This document shows positions 43,566 to 54,356 of a stretch of 64,000 bases of DNA, piece by piece (the first letter of the stretch is position 1; each line of letters opens with the position of its first letter). The notes under the pieces were generated by a model. That model ran no database searches and was not told the DNA's origin. It saw only the letters and a list, made by a program, of their open reading frames with translations. The translations under genes were made by a program, and so were the position numbers. The stretch lies in contig OX419344.1 of assembly GCA_948470475.1 (NCBI GenBank), positions 16,928,495 to 16,992,494 on the forward strand. The letters are read 5' to 3'. Source of the DNA: Galaxea fascicularis (lineage: Eukaryota; Cnidaria; Anthozoa; Scleractinia; Euphylliidae).

Positions 43566-44586
43566 ATTCATTTTGTTACTCAAACTGTACACGTTTTTGG
43601 AACAGGGTTAGTGTGACAGTGTTGCATGTATAGCTAATGTATGAATATGGAAATCTTTCCCAATTTCTTTTTTATTTGACTTAAAAAGGTGCAAAATCTA
43701 TCATGCTAGAATTGGAACCCTACAATTTTCCCTTCCAAACCTTATTTGAAAATTTAGCCTCAGACATGACAACGTTGACAACAGAACGTCTTTACCTCCC
43801 TGCCCTGCCAACTCATGAAATACTTGTGCGAACTGTATTCTATACACATAATTGCGTGTTTGCATGTTTCCCGAAGACTTCCCAAGCAAACACGAGTGAA
43901 CTATTCCATACAAAAAGTAAACAATTTTGGTAATTTTAATCCATGGGTTATCGTACGCACTGTGCGCAGAAAAAAGACATTGCGTTGCCATTTCAGTGTT
44001 TTTTATCAAATACTTCAAACGCTCAACAAGTTCATGAGACAGGATTTGAATCACGTGTAATTACTGAGCTCCTGATCGAGGTAGAAACAGAATATTTTAA
44101 GGAACCTGCCCTGAATATTTCGAGTGTTGTCGGTATTAGTTCTCGCACTTCATGCATACTGTTTCCATAAACGCATACTGATCAGTATCCTGTCCTCTTG
44201 ACCTGAACTGCACATTCAGGATATGGTAAAATCCCTCCTCTGATTATGTTGTTTCCAAAGGTAAATCTATTTCTTAGAATTGTCGGTCTTATCGTTTGAG
44301 CAAAACTAGTGTCCGTGTCTGTAATTTGACTTCCAAAGCACTTGCGTTTGCTCGCTTTTAATACATAAAAAACTGGCGTAATCAATAAGGGCCCCAGGAC
44401 AGATAATGGTTTTGGTGGAAAAAACAAACAAACAACAACAACAACAGCAACAACAAGGGGTGTAAAACGCGGTTGTCGTAAGTCACACTCAGTACTGTCG
44501 CTTCTATAAGTTAGCGCGCCTTAGTTAATGCCGGTGACCAGAACTAAACGTTTAGGTAACAGCATGTTATGATTGATTGTTGGTAG

Positions 44587-44658
44587 GACCCTGAGCAGCA
44601 ACCATCTGGAACACCTGCCCCGTGGAGTCTTTGATAACAATACAAGGCTGCAATGGCT
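44587..44658 (+). CDS. LRR exon 3 of the array (72 nt)
   Basis: Acceptor TGATTGTTGGTAG and donor T|GTAAGTGC bound 72 nt encoding TLSSNHLEHLPRGVFDNN then TRLQWL, a textbook LRR. Despite strong divergence of the unit around it, length, class 2-2 phase and all consensus Leu/Asn/Phe positions are intact, which argues for coding constraint. The companion acidic frame begins at 44728 (WEQIEIESALKELEYQYYKE) and stops at 44797. Confidence 0.85.
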
Positions 44659-44987
44659 GTAAGTGCAACTATTCTTCAGTTTTGCATGTGTTCCGAACTG
44701 ACGTTGATTCCTATTGTTTCTGTCCAGTTGGGAGCAGATAGAGATAGAAAGTGCACTTAAAGAACTCGAGTATCAGTATTATAAGGAAACTACCTAGCGG
44801 GCGTATAGGATATCTTCCAATTATCCATTAAGGGGCAGAAAAGAAAGGCTTGACAGTCTCTCTTTTCAGATCTATTGTCAACATCCGTGGCTTCATGTGA
44901 AAAGAAGCAGATGACATGACTTGGCTCAGTATTGTCCCACAAAAAATGCATGTTTTTTTTCCCGTAATGATTCCAACCTAAAGACTT

Positions 44988-45405
44988 TGTAATGATTGAT
45001 GGAGGTACTAGTAAAGAGAGTTCTAAAACGGCTGGAATTGTGTTCGACCTAGTTTTAATCTTAGGACACCCAATGAGAAAAACGTCTTGTGAGGTAGGAT
45101 GTCAGCTACATGACTGATTTGATTATGCAGGTTAATTACTATTTATAGCCGAGGATATGTAGTTTTAAGTGAGATTTGTACAAAATTAGCATTTTCCGCC
45201 TACACGATTTCCTTTTAGGTTGGAGTTTATGAACAGTTCATATCTATATTCTTAGCAAATCGTAATACTTTTCTTCTTTCCTTTCCCCGACACTCTATTC
45301 TCAAAATGGGCCCAACTTTAAGGCTTCTTAATGATTGACTGACACCATTAGAAAAGAAAGTTCTAAAACACCTGGAATTGTCTTACACCTAGTTTAAAAA
45401 ACTCC
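44988..45405. repeat. Duplicated 75 bp block
   Basis: TAATGATTGATGGAGGTACT, then AGTTCTAAAACGGCTGGAAT (44990-45063) recurs as TAATGATTGACTGACACCAT, then AGTTCTAAAACACCTGGAAT (45330-45405). No coding content. Confidence 0.6.
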
Positions 45406-45624
45406 AGGTATAAATAGTTTTATCACTCTATACCTACTAAGGGGCTGAGAACGAATCCAAACGTTATTGAGAATCTTTCATTGAACTAAAAACAGGTTTC
45501 CTCTTACGAAACGACATTTTAAAATTAGTAGTTTTGGAGTGTTTAACCAGCAGTTAAACATCACAAAGTTACCATAGAAGAATCTCTCCAGTCTCTCTTA
45601 GAAAGTGCGTCCGCCCAATCATAC

Positions 45625-45780
45625 AATAGACAATATTCGTATTCTCGGTATTGAAATGGATCTAACATGAAGGGGAGGCTCTTGCGGGGTAATACATTTC
45701 CATGTGAAAAGACCCCCCTGCAAGAGCCTCCACTTCATGCTAAATCCAGTTCTATACCGAGAATATGAATATTATCTATT
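45625..45780. repeat. 156 bp snap-back element
   Basis: The arm 45625-45695 (AATAGACAATATTCGTATTC, then TCGGTAT and GAGGCTCTTGCGGGG) pairs imperfectly with 45713-45780 (CCCCCCTGCAAGAGCCTCC, then ATACCGAGAATATGAATATT). The loop is about 20-30 nt. It is either a tiny inverted-repeat element or a long hairpin RNA precursor. Confidence 0.8.
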
Positions 45781-46079
45781 AAAAGCGCAGGAGGTTAGCA
45801 GCAGTTTTTTGGCATGTGGGTGTACCTGTTGAAATCAGAATTTCTCAAAGAAAACAAACTTGGATTTTCTTGACACTACAACACGTATGACGTATGATGT
45901 ATGACGAAAGTTTATTTTCTGCACTTACCAGAAGTGAATAGTGAAACGATAAACGAAAATAATCAACAAATCCTGGAGAATATTGGATATGGCCTGAGAG
46001 TAACGCCATAACCCACTTTAATGATGGTGAACAAACTGAACATAACTACAGCAAACTTAAACTACATGTAAGCGCGCCA
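45781..46079. other. No gene recognised
   Basis: Nothing recognised between the snap-back element and the DIRS-like element. Confidence 0.4.
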
Positions 46080-46257
46080 GGGTGGCCAGAAAAAACCTGA
46101 CCCAAAAAATCCCGAAGGGAAAAAAGGACAGGAAATCTGGGATGGGCCAGGCACAACTTATGTCCCCCGCCAGGACTCAATATAAATAAATTACTCAAAA
46201 TGACAAAAACAGCAACGCGAAAATCCTATAAGGATAATATACGAATATCATAAACAA

Positions 46258-47290
46258 TTAAATTGAAAGTGTCTTAGACAAGGCTAAACACTCCTTAAGA
46301 CCATGCTTAATATACCTATGCTTAGTGGATTCGGACCTCCAACCAGCATGGATATCAGTTTAACAAATCGCCAGCTATTTTCCTACAAGCCGGATTGGAA
46401 GCCGCACCAGACTTCATACTGTGCGTACCGTACTTAGAAATATCGCTAACAAATGGCTTAATGTGCTTCTTGAATTCCTCCCTTAAAGTGGAAACAGAAA
46501 CACCCAAACTAGAATGAAAATACACCTTAGACTTGGCTTTTACAATTCTGCGAACTAATGGGAACGCCGAGGAAGACTGAGGCAAAAGCTTAATCAACCG
46601 CTCGGTCACAGCTACAGGACAAGTAACCTTGCCGGTTCTAGCGAGAAAGGCAGTGTGGCCTTCCCTATGCTGGTCGTTCTTGCGCTGCGGCACATAAACT
46701 GACATATGATCACTATATATAGAGACATCACGAAGCGTTATATTCCTAAGATCGTCAATGCGAAAAAACCCTGCAAAACCAACCAAAAGAATAAATAAAA
46801 AACGAAGATCAGAAAGTAAAACGTTAGAGGCAAATTAGCAGCAATCGCCTGAACGGTATCAACCGACAGCGGCTCCTTGGGCTGAATAGGACGCGCAAGC
46901 CGTCGTTTGGCGCCTTCTAAAGCGAACTTCACCAAGGGATGACTAACAGGACAAGCCTCAATACCAGCCATAGCGTGGCCCCACTTAATAGCATAGACGG
47001 CAGATTATATAGAAGATACACCGATGTTATTCTCGGACGAACGTTTAGCTAGCTCAGATATAAACAATGCGATATGCAACGGCTTTCCTGGAATAACGGG
47101 AACACCGATCTTCGACAGAGCCCACTCACCCCACCGCAACCAGCCAGATTTGTACTTCAGCACCGTGGACGGAGCCCTAGCATCTAATTGCAGATCAATG
47201 AGGCCTGGAATTATATCACTCAGAGAAGAATCGGACAACGAGGCTGCTTCAAGCCAAATCCGGGAACGCGGCGCATCTGAAAGAAAAGAA
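46258..47290 (-). pseudogene. DIRS-like tyrosine recombinase, lightly damaged
   Basis: On the minus strand, after a TTTCTTTTCTTTCAG acceptor-like tract, the frame runs PRSRIWLEAASLSDSSLSDI, TVLKYKSGWLRWGEWALSKI, one TAA stop, WGHAMAGIEACPVSHPLVKF and RRLARPIQPKEPLSVDTVQA. After a frameshift it continues LFILLVGFAGFFRIDDLRNI, YVPQRKNDQHREGHTAFLAR, THSMKSGAASNPACRKIAGD and, after one more indel, AGWRSESTKHRYIKHGLKE, ending SKTLSI and a stop. The Arg (FFR), Lys (QRKND), H-x-x-K (HSMK), Trp (AGW) and Tyr (RYIKH) positions of the recombinase are all present. Only three lesions were seen, so it decayed recently. Confidence 0.85.
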
Positions 47291-47462
47291 AATATCGTGA
47301 AAATAAAAAAAAAATCCTGCGCTAATGACCAATCGCAACAAACATACCTATACAGGCAGCACAAACATGTGCGACGAGACCGAGTTGACCCGAAGAACGC
47401 CAAATAAGGCGCAAACTATGCCAAATCAGGCTCAAAACACTATCCGTGACAGTACCAAAAAC

Positions 47463-48195
47463 TCACCCAAAATCCACACGCAAAGCCAACATTCTGAATT
47501 TCGGGCAACCGTGAAAAACGGATGGGTGAGACCTATAGATCTGCCTCTGACCTGGGCCCTCCAAAATAAGATCATTTATAGCGGGAAGCACAAAAACCTC
47601 CATGACGAATGACTGAAACTGGGAAGATCCATCACAAAGAAGAGGCCAAAAATAGACCGACCGCCGTTTAGGAAAAATCAAAGTCCCACGGAGCAAGCCG
47701 TGAGAACTTGAACGGCGCCCACGATGAGACCAACCGGAGGACAAACCCAGTTATTCTCCCCAGTCCAATCCTGCACTAAGGCGTCGACACCGCTGCAACC
47801 AGGAGAAGCAAACTTAGAATTAAAACGCGTAAGCTGAGCGTTATAATAAGAAGCGAAGCGATCAATCGTGTGGAGACGCCATTTGGCATCCACAAGCCGA
47901 AACACGGAGGGATTAACTTGCCAATCGTCCTTATCAACGAACCGGCTTAAAAGATCGGCCCTGTCGTTAAGCGACCTTGGAATCCACTGCGCTTCCAAGA
48001 CAATACCATGAGAAAAACAAAAACGAGAAATGCTGAGAGCCACCGACTGAAGATGGACCTTAGAGCTACCAACGGAAACAATCCTGGCAGCACTCTGGTT
48101 GACGGTAAAAATTTTAACCCTCCTGTGCTTGAGGTGCTCAATAAAAGAAAGCAAGACACAAAAAATAGCTTTCAGCTCGCGAAAAGTAGAACTCT
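47463..48195 (-). pseudogene. DIRS-like RNase H and linker region
   Basis: The minus-strand frame begins SSTFRELKAIFCVLLSFIEH and continues with RRVKIFTVNQSAARIVSVGS, WIPRSLNDRADLLSRFVDKD, FRLVDAKWRLHTIDRFASYY and FNSKFASPGCSGVDALVQDW. After a frameshift near 47680 it reads YFWPLLCDGSSQFQSFVMEV and FVLPAINDLILEGPGQRQIY. This is the RNase H-like domain that follows the reverse transcriptase in DIRS elements; the usual TDNQSA reads TVNQSA, so a catalytic Asp is lost. The reverse transcriptase itself is missing beyond a TAG at about 48196. The recombinase gene follows on the same strand. Confidence 0.8.
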
Positions 48196-48905
48196 AGAAA
48201 TCAGACGACTTAGAACAAAAAGAACTCAAGTGGCCGAACTCTTGCACTATAAAAACAAACAAATATGATCGATTGGGCTGAATGACTGGAAAGGGGAAAA
48301 GAAAGAGCAATAAAATAAAACGAAACGAAACCGTGGGTTGTAGGCGTTCACAGACCCGAAGGATGAATATGAATGAACACGACACTTATATAACCGTATG
48401 CAAAATACTTAACACCACTTAAATGCCGAGGCACATACAGACACCACAATACACCTAATTAACCAAATAAGAACGTGCAGAAAACAAATATCTGCTAAAC
48501 TGCGTACCGCAGATATTTTAGCATTCCCATCGATTTTCGAGCTACAGCTGTTACCATAGCAACTGTAAGGTAAGAGGGCTCATTTCATAAACGCTCGATT
48601 ATCTCGAAATCCGGTCAGACACTTCATCACAGCTTGCAGGCCAAACGAGAAAAAAATCTGCCAGAGTGCTTTCAAGTAAATTGCAATTAAATATTTTGTT
48701 TTGTTCATTTCCCTATTTTTCTTCAAGATTTTAAAGAAATATGAAACTTTTACACCATGTTTTCTCGCTTTAAAAAGAATAATTCTCATTGTGGCAACAT
48801 AGAAATAAATAAATATCCAAGTTCTGGATCGTTTGCGTGTTGATGGAATACTATCAGATATTTTGACATTTTTTTCTTTGCTTTCTCGCAGAAAGTTTAT
48901 TTTCA
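48196..48905. other. No gene recognised
   Basis: AT-rich, minus-strand frames only by chance. The upstream remains of the DIRS-like element could extend here but are not recognisable. Confidence 0.4.
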
Positions 48906-49140
48906 CATTTTGAAATTTTACGTAGTTACATTACTCCTTACAGACTAACTTACATGACATTGCTAACATGCTATGAACATACTAACATGTCTGACACAAA
49001 ATGATTACATAATACTTACTCACCGTACTTACTACTCTTCACTTACTTACATTGCTTACTTGCACACTAATTACAAGACACGAGAGTTACAGTACTAACT
49101 AATTATGCTATCTACGTGCATCATATTTTGAGTGTTGAGA
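48906..49140. repeat. ACTTAC-rich low-complexity tract
   Basis: Irregular iteration of TACTTAC, CACTTAC and CTAACATG words; no coding content. Confidence 0.6.
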
Positions 49141-49160
49141 AAGATGACGACATTAGAGAG

Positions 49161-49501
49161 CTTACCCAACTACGACGGCGACGGCAACGAGAACCTCATT
49201 TAAAAATATAACTTAGCGTTTTTAATTCCAACTTGTTTAACTTGGAAAATGCTGGCGAACTCTCCAGGAACGAAGTTCACGAACGACGTCAAAGTAAGGA
49301 AAAAGAGAGAAGATTTTGCCGTCATACGTTTACGTTCTCGAGAAAACCTAAACTTTGGTCATTCCATCACGTTGCTGTTTTGCACAGGAAGGTAAAGAAA
49401 TGTACCAAAATGTAAAACGCACGTGCAGAGCGATTGTTTTTCCTCATTGAGCCCATGGTTTTGTGGCGGTCTCGTTGCCGTAGTCGTCGTCGTTGCGTAA
49501 G
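49161..49501. mobile_element. TIR element with ACGACGGCGACGG ends
   Basis: The left end, CTTACCCAACTACGACGGCG then ACGGCAACGAGAACC, matches the reversed right end, CTTACGCAACGACGACGACT then ACGGCAACGAGACC. The interior contains AAAACGCACGTGCAGAGCG and AAGGTAAAGAAATGTACC. No ORF; a non-autonomous element of a kind common in coral DNA (recollection, not searched). Confidence 0.65.
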
Positions 49502-50061
49502 GACCCTATTGTCTCAGGTGATGTTGTTGAATCTGACACCAACTGATAATTCATTCAAAGATATATCGTATAATAAAACTGGTGAATTGAGTCGCTTTTT
49601 ACCTGTTCATGAACAACACCAAAAGGACCTATATGCTGTAAGCAGTTAGCTCTCTGGTTAAGAACCAATGTCTTGGCCTACTATTGAAGATCAGCCATTA
49701 AATGAATAACAAAAATTCCATATCTTCTTAATATGGCATTTCCTACACTGTTACCTAATTGTAAGCGAGACTCAACCAATAATCCATTGCCAAGAGATTT
49801 TTCGCTGAGATAGTTAATGGTAATTGGATTTACCGGGTTCCCAGAAATCCCAGGTTTTCTTACTGATTCTTACTGATTCAGAAAATAACAACAGTGGTAG
49901 CCTGCTTGCAGGCGGTAGTTTGTATACGCGCGAGACTTCGAAGCCCGGCTAAATCCGGTCGCTATATTGGACGGGTTAGTGGAAGATCTGGGACGAGTGA
50001 ATAAAGCGAGCGGAAAGGGGGGGGGGAGGGTAGTTGTCAAATTCACTTGTAGAAATCGCAG

Positions 50062-51163
50062 ATGGAACGGGACGATGATACGCCAAAGAAAGCGGTAAAC
50101 AAGGCAAAATCAAGAGGAAATTTGGCAAACGAGGAATATGGAATTTGTAAAACCAGACTAGTCTTTCGATATCGGAAAACAAGTTACGTTTCAACGGAGA
50201 ACTTATTTTTCATCCCGAAAAGAAAAGAATACAGTGGCCCCGAGTTTCAGGATTTAGCGAACAAAAGTTTGTATGAGTTATCTTGCGAACTTGGTTGCAA
50301 CTTTACGCCTTCGTCTGTGTTATTAGACAGAGTTTGCAAGCCATATGGTCGCAATTTGCGAAGCACGTAGCGTTTTTTCAAATTACCCAAGTCGGTCGAG
50401 GACAAACCTAAAACTTACAACAATGGTAGTGAGTCACACACACAGTGCGAAGAAGCGACAAGATTTAAGAGGTAATTGTCTACGACGATCTCGCCAGAAA
50501 GAACACTCTCAAAAGTTGGCAGAAAATCAAGCACAACACAGAGGTCACTCGATTTCGGACAAAAAGAAAACAAAACCTCTCTTTTAGCGTACATAAATGT
50601 AGAGAAAACTTGTCAACAAGCAGGCCGCCACCGAGGTAAAAGTTGTTGTTGTTCATTCTAATGGAAACGCTGGAAAGCCGCAGCTCTTTCTCTAAAGAAT
50701 CAAAAACACAGATTGTAAATATCTTCAAAAAGAATTGGAGGACTGAAGCAAACGCAGTATTCAACAATCAGTAGATTACGCCAGAACTTTCAGAAACCTT
50801 ACGAAGAACCGACCCGTGGACGGAGAGTTGAACCCAGGAATATTGCAGAGATAACCGGAAATCGATGTTACTTACAAAAACGCCTGTCGGAGTTTCCCGA
50901 TTTTCCAGCAAAGAATTCGTTGAAGAATTCTCCCTCTCCTGCTCGTTTAGCACTGCTGGACTTAAAGGAGCTATTGGAGTATGAGACCGGAAACAATCGA
51001 AGATAACGTAAAGACCCTCAATAGTATGGCTCTATCTACAGCATCTGCAGCAAAAGCAAGAAACCAGAAGATGCCGGCGTTTCCTTACCGGATATCGACC
51101 ATTCTGTTTCACAGTGGAGTTAAAAGTGAAGATCAAGAGCGGCTTTGCAATCTAATGGGGTAG
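50062..51163 (+). pseudogene. Relic of a multi-copy cnidarian gene family, function unknown
   Basis: Plus-strand pieces in several frames read as one damaged protein. They are MERDDDTPKKAVNKAKSRGN, TSYVSTENLFFIPKRKEYSG, CELGCNFTPSSVLLDRVCKP and YGRNLR; then STTISPERTLSKVGRKSSTT, QRSLDFGQKENKTS, KVVVVHSNGNA and SKESKTQIVNIFKKNWRT; and finally MALSTASAAKARNQKMPAFP and YRISTILFHSGVKSEDQERL. The N-terminal Cys pattern with CKPYGRNLR suggests a zinc-binding head. I recall similar predicted proteins in corals and anemones, often many per genome, which hints at a mobile origin. There is no intron, at least four frameshifts, and it is truncated at the 3' end. Confidence 0.5.
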
Positions 51164-51239
51164 GACATTTCTCAAAGTTTGAATATATTTATGGCAAGGA
51201 TGTGATAAAACACTGTATAGCTACCTTAGATGGTAGATA

Positions 51240-51330
51240 GCTACCTTTGTTTGCCGTATCATCGCTACTATAATATTAACATTCAGTACGGAAAAAGCCG
51301 AATGCAAGAACAAAACCTATGGAACAATTA
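51240..51330 (+). repeat. Probable 3' end of unit R3
   Basis: TTTGCCGTATCATCGCTACT, then AACATTCAGTACGG and GCCGAATGCAAGAACAAAAC match R1 33460-33530. It directly precedes the start of R4, so the array is continuous across the inserted DIRS-like region. Confidence 0.65.
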
Positions 51331-53379
51331 ATAGCAACCAAATATTGGACAAGAGACTCACCTGACTAAATGTTCACAATTTTAGAAGGCTATTTTACAA
51401 AATTAATAAGCAAATAACCGAACACATGTGAACTTAGTGATGAAGTTGAGAAGAACAACTTACGCATTCAAATGTTTTATAAACAAATAACTCGAGCCGA
51501 GCAGATAATTCACCCCATTTATTTAACAATTCGTCAAAGACTCGACGAGGAATTGTAATGAAGGCATTTTTCTGTTCATCCGCAAACACTCCCAAACAAT
51601 GATAATAATCTTCAAACTAGTCGATCGATGCTTTTAATGTTAGGCTACGCGTTACTAATGTGTAATATTTAGCGACACACGGCATAAAAAATAGCTACAA
51701 ATTCCAAAACCATATTCCGAGATATCAACTTCCCTGGAAGACAGTACACTCCTGTACCCGAAAAAAAAGGGATCAAAGGCAAACATTAAAAGTGCACTAA
51801 AAGGCACTTACGTTTTATAAAGGTGTAAAGATGTGGGATAAAGAGCGTGGTTTGAGGGTCATGTTAAAGCTATGATATGCAAGCAACAGGTTCCTGGTAT
51901 TCCTTTCCCTCCTTATGTCTCTTCATCCTACCCTGCGAGCCGAGCCTCGTTCGATCTTCCTCAGTTGCCAAAATCGGGCAATCGACAAAATGTTCTTTCC
52001 CAATGGTGTGCAGATTTTGCAATGATTGTGAGACCGTACTATAACAGACATTGTCACAAATTTTCTAAACTGAAGGTCGGGTGTGACACATGGCTGAGAA
52101 CTTCATATTCATAAAGAAAAAATATTGGCAGCGATGTTACTTTAAACAACTTTATATCATACTGAAACGTTTGAAAGACGATTCTGTTAAAACTTAACAG
52201 AGTCATTGAGATTGAATAAAAGTGCAGAAACATTTTTTGTTCTATTTTGAATGCATAAATCCCGCTTTCTGGTGATGCTGTAGGTCAATAAAGTTAGTTA
52301 TTAAATTGCGTTTACAACTGCGAGAATCAACCTTCATTTGATTTCATTTACACAGTTTATATATGATTTATTTTCAGATACATCATTCTCAAAATATCAT
52401 CGATAATCCACACATTGTAGACCGGTCTCGTATATACCCAGGGATTACAGAACTTTATTAAGCACTGGTTATATACATGTAATACTCTTGATGGGAAATC
52501 GCATAGCTATACCAAGGTATAGCTACACTGCTATGGCATTGCTAAACTAAAGAATGACCCAGGTGTTTGTCAACTCTTTAAGACTGCCTCGCAGATAATT
52601 CGTAAAGATGTACATGATACAGGTACAACACAACTTGACCAGGATATTAAAGCAGGCAATAAAGCTGCTGACACAGCTCGTCAGTATGATGATTGCTTGT
52701 TATTTTAACTATTAATCAAATCCCACCAAAAGACGAATAAATATAGGAACACAAGTGCATCCATGTCAGAAATGTTACAAAGACGACTCTGATTCAGAAA
52801 GAGATAATAATATCTTAAAGTGCATATGAAGTAAAAAAGTATGTTCGCTTATTTAAAAGACCTTCAAAAGTGAGCAAGAATGGCATTTCCTGTTCTTTTA
52901 AGATATTCTTTTATTCCCGACTTTTTAAGTTTTAAATTGAAAATTGATGACGTCACAAATGGTTAAAGCAAGAGCGTAAATATTTGAGCGAAGCAATGCA
53001 ACTTGACTCCAGTAATGTACGTCAAGAAAGACACAGGACGACACTCCCTGTGCCGTTATTTTGCAAACGTTCTGCTTCTTGATCTGTTTCCTTCAGCATT
53101 CACTGTCCCAGGGGTTTTTGTCTCAATGTTGTTCACCGAAAAGACGTAAGGTATTATGGGATCACGTGAGTTTCAAGTAGGACCATCTGTCACCCCTCAT
53201 GAGGTCAAAAATGGAGTTATATGCCTCTTGACAAACAAGGCCTCGAGCCCAGAGTGTTACCATGACAACATCTCAGTGGGTATCATATTGCATCTTACCT
53301 GACTTACATTACTGGTCCCAAGTTTGAAGAAAAAAATATCGGCTTACGTGTTTATATGGACTATTTACATTTCCTTATA

Positions 53380-53969
53380 CAGTCAACTCTCTCGTAAGCG
53401 ACCACCCTTGGTGCACGACAAAGTGGTCGCTTACGGGAGGTGGTCGCTTACGGGAAAGATCAACAAAATAACTCTAACACTGGATTGATCATTTAATTAC
53501 ATAAACATATTACCTAATCAGCTAAAATTAGGCAAATAGAAACTAATTTATTTGATTTTTTTCACATGCAACAAGTTTCGGGAAAAGTAGAGTGGAGTGT
53601 ACAGTACTTGTCAATGTGTCTCATGTTAATTAAAATCACCTGAAATTTAAACCGATCGAACAAAACCTAGGAAAACAACGGGGTAGCGTCATTAAGAATT
53701 GAACTTCTGTCACTTCTGAGTAGTGATTTACTAACGATTATACGTGATTATGTTGGGTGGTCGCTTACCAGAAACAGAAAACAAAAGAATGTGTCAAATT
53801 TCTGGCCTAAAAAGTGGTCGCGGTCGCTTTAGAAATTTGAGTGGTGGTCGCTTACGAGAGAGCTCTGGGAACAGGATTTAACTGAGAGACACAAAACGGT
53901 TGTTTGCCAAGTGGTCGCTTACAGGAGGTGGTCGCTTACGAGAAGTGGTCACTATGAGAGAGTTGACTG
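53380..53969. mobile_element. pogo-like TIR element in R4
   Basis: It begins CAGTCAACTCTCTCGTAAGC and ends, reversed, CAGTCAACTCTCTCATAGTG, flanked by TA on both sides. GTGGTCGCTTAC is iterated at least seven times near the two ends. Non-autonomous, no transposase. It is present at the same place in R5, R6 and R7 but not in R1-R3. Confidence 0.85.
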
Positions 53970-54290
53970 TAATTTTTTTTACAAAAGTGAGAACTCAATG
54001 CGGGAGAAATTTAAACCATAGTTTGAAGGAAAACATGATTATCGTAAGTGAGTAACTTACAACCTCTTAGCTTTAGTGAGTTGAGTCATTTTTATTCTTG
54101 ATATCGATTGAACGGATGTCTTAACTACAAAGCGGCCAGGATCGATACAAGTTTTGAGAAAAATAAAGATTACGAGCCTGTGAGACGCAATAGTCGTAAA
54201 TTTCACTTAGAACTGTCGCTTTTGTCAGTTTGCAAGCTTTACTTAGTAACGAAGGTTTGTGAACAGCATGTTTTGATTGATCGTTAATAG

Positions 54291-54356
54291 GCACCTGGGT
54301 AACAACCAGCTGAAAGACCTGCAACCAGGAGTCTTCAATAAAGAGCTGACGGAGCT
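54291..54356 (+). CDS. LRR exon 4 of the array (66 nt)
   Basis: Acceptor TTGATCGTTAATAG and donor T|GTAAGTGC bound 66 nt encoding HLGNNQLKDLQPGVFNKE then LTEL, an LRR two residues shorter than in R1-R3. The loss is a multiple of three and the class 2-2 phase is intact. The companion acidic frame follows at 54420-54462 and is shortened to EELMEVKIAHEEF by an early TAG. Confidence 0.8.

Larger units (their letters stand above)
39132..44850 (+). repeat. LRR-array unit R3 (subtype A), old and interrupted
   Basis: Colinear but diverged blocks match R1: 39132-39558 (R1 30420-30830), 41250-41560 (R1 31000-31325), 43690-44215 (R1 31480-31975) and 44530-44830 (R1 32830-33080). Between them sit a Harbinger-like element, LINE fragments and small repeats. 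Its 3' end may be the block at 51240-51330, which matches R1 33460-33532. That would put about 6.4 kb, including the DIRS-like element, inside it. Confidence 0.75.

Noticed and set aside
53400..53960. CRISPR-like array of GTGGTCGCTTAC repeats
   Set aside because: Repeats are short, unevenly spaced and in both orientations inside a TA-flanked TIR element; the genome is eukaryotic.
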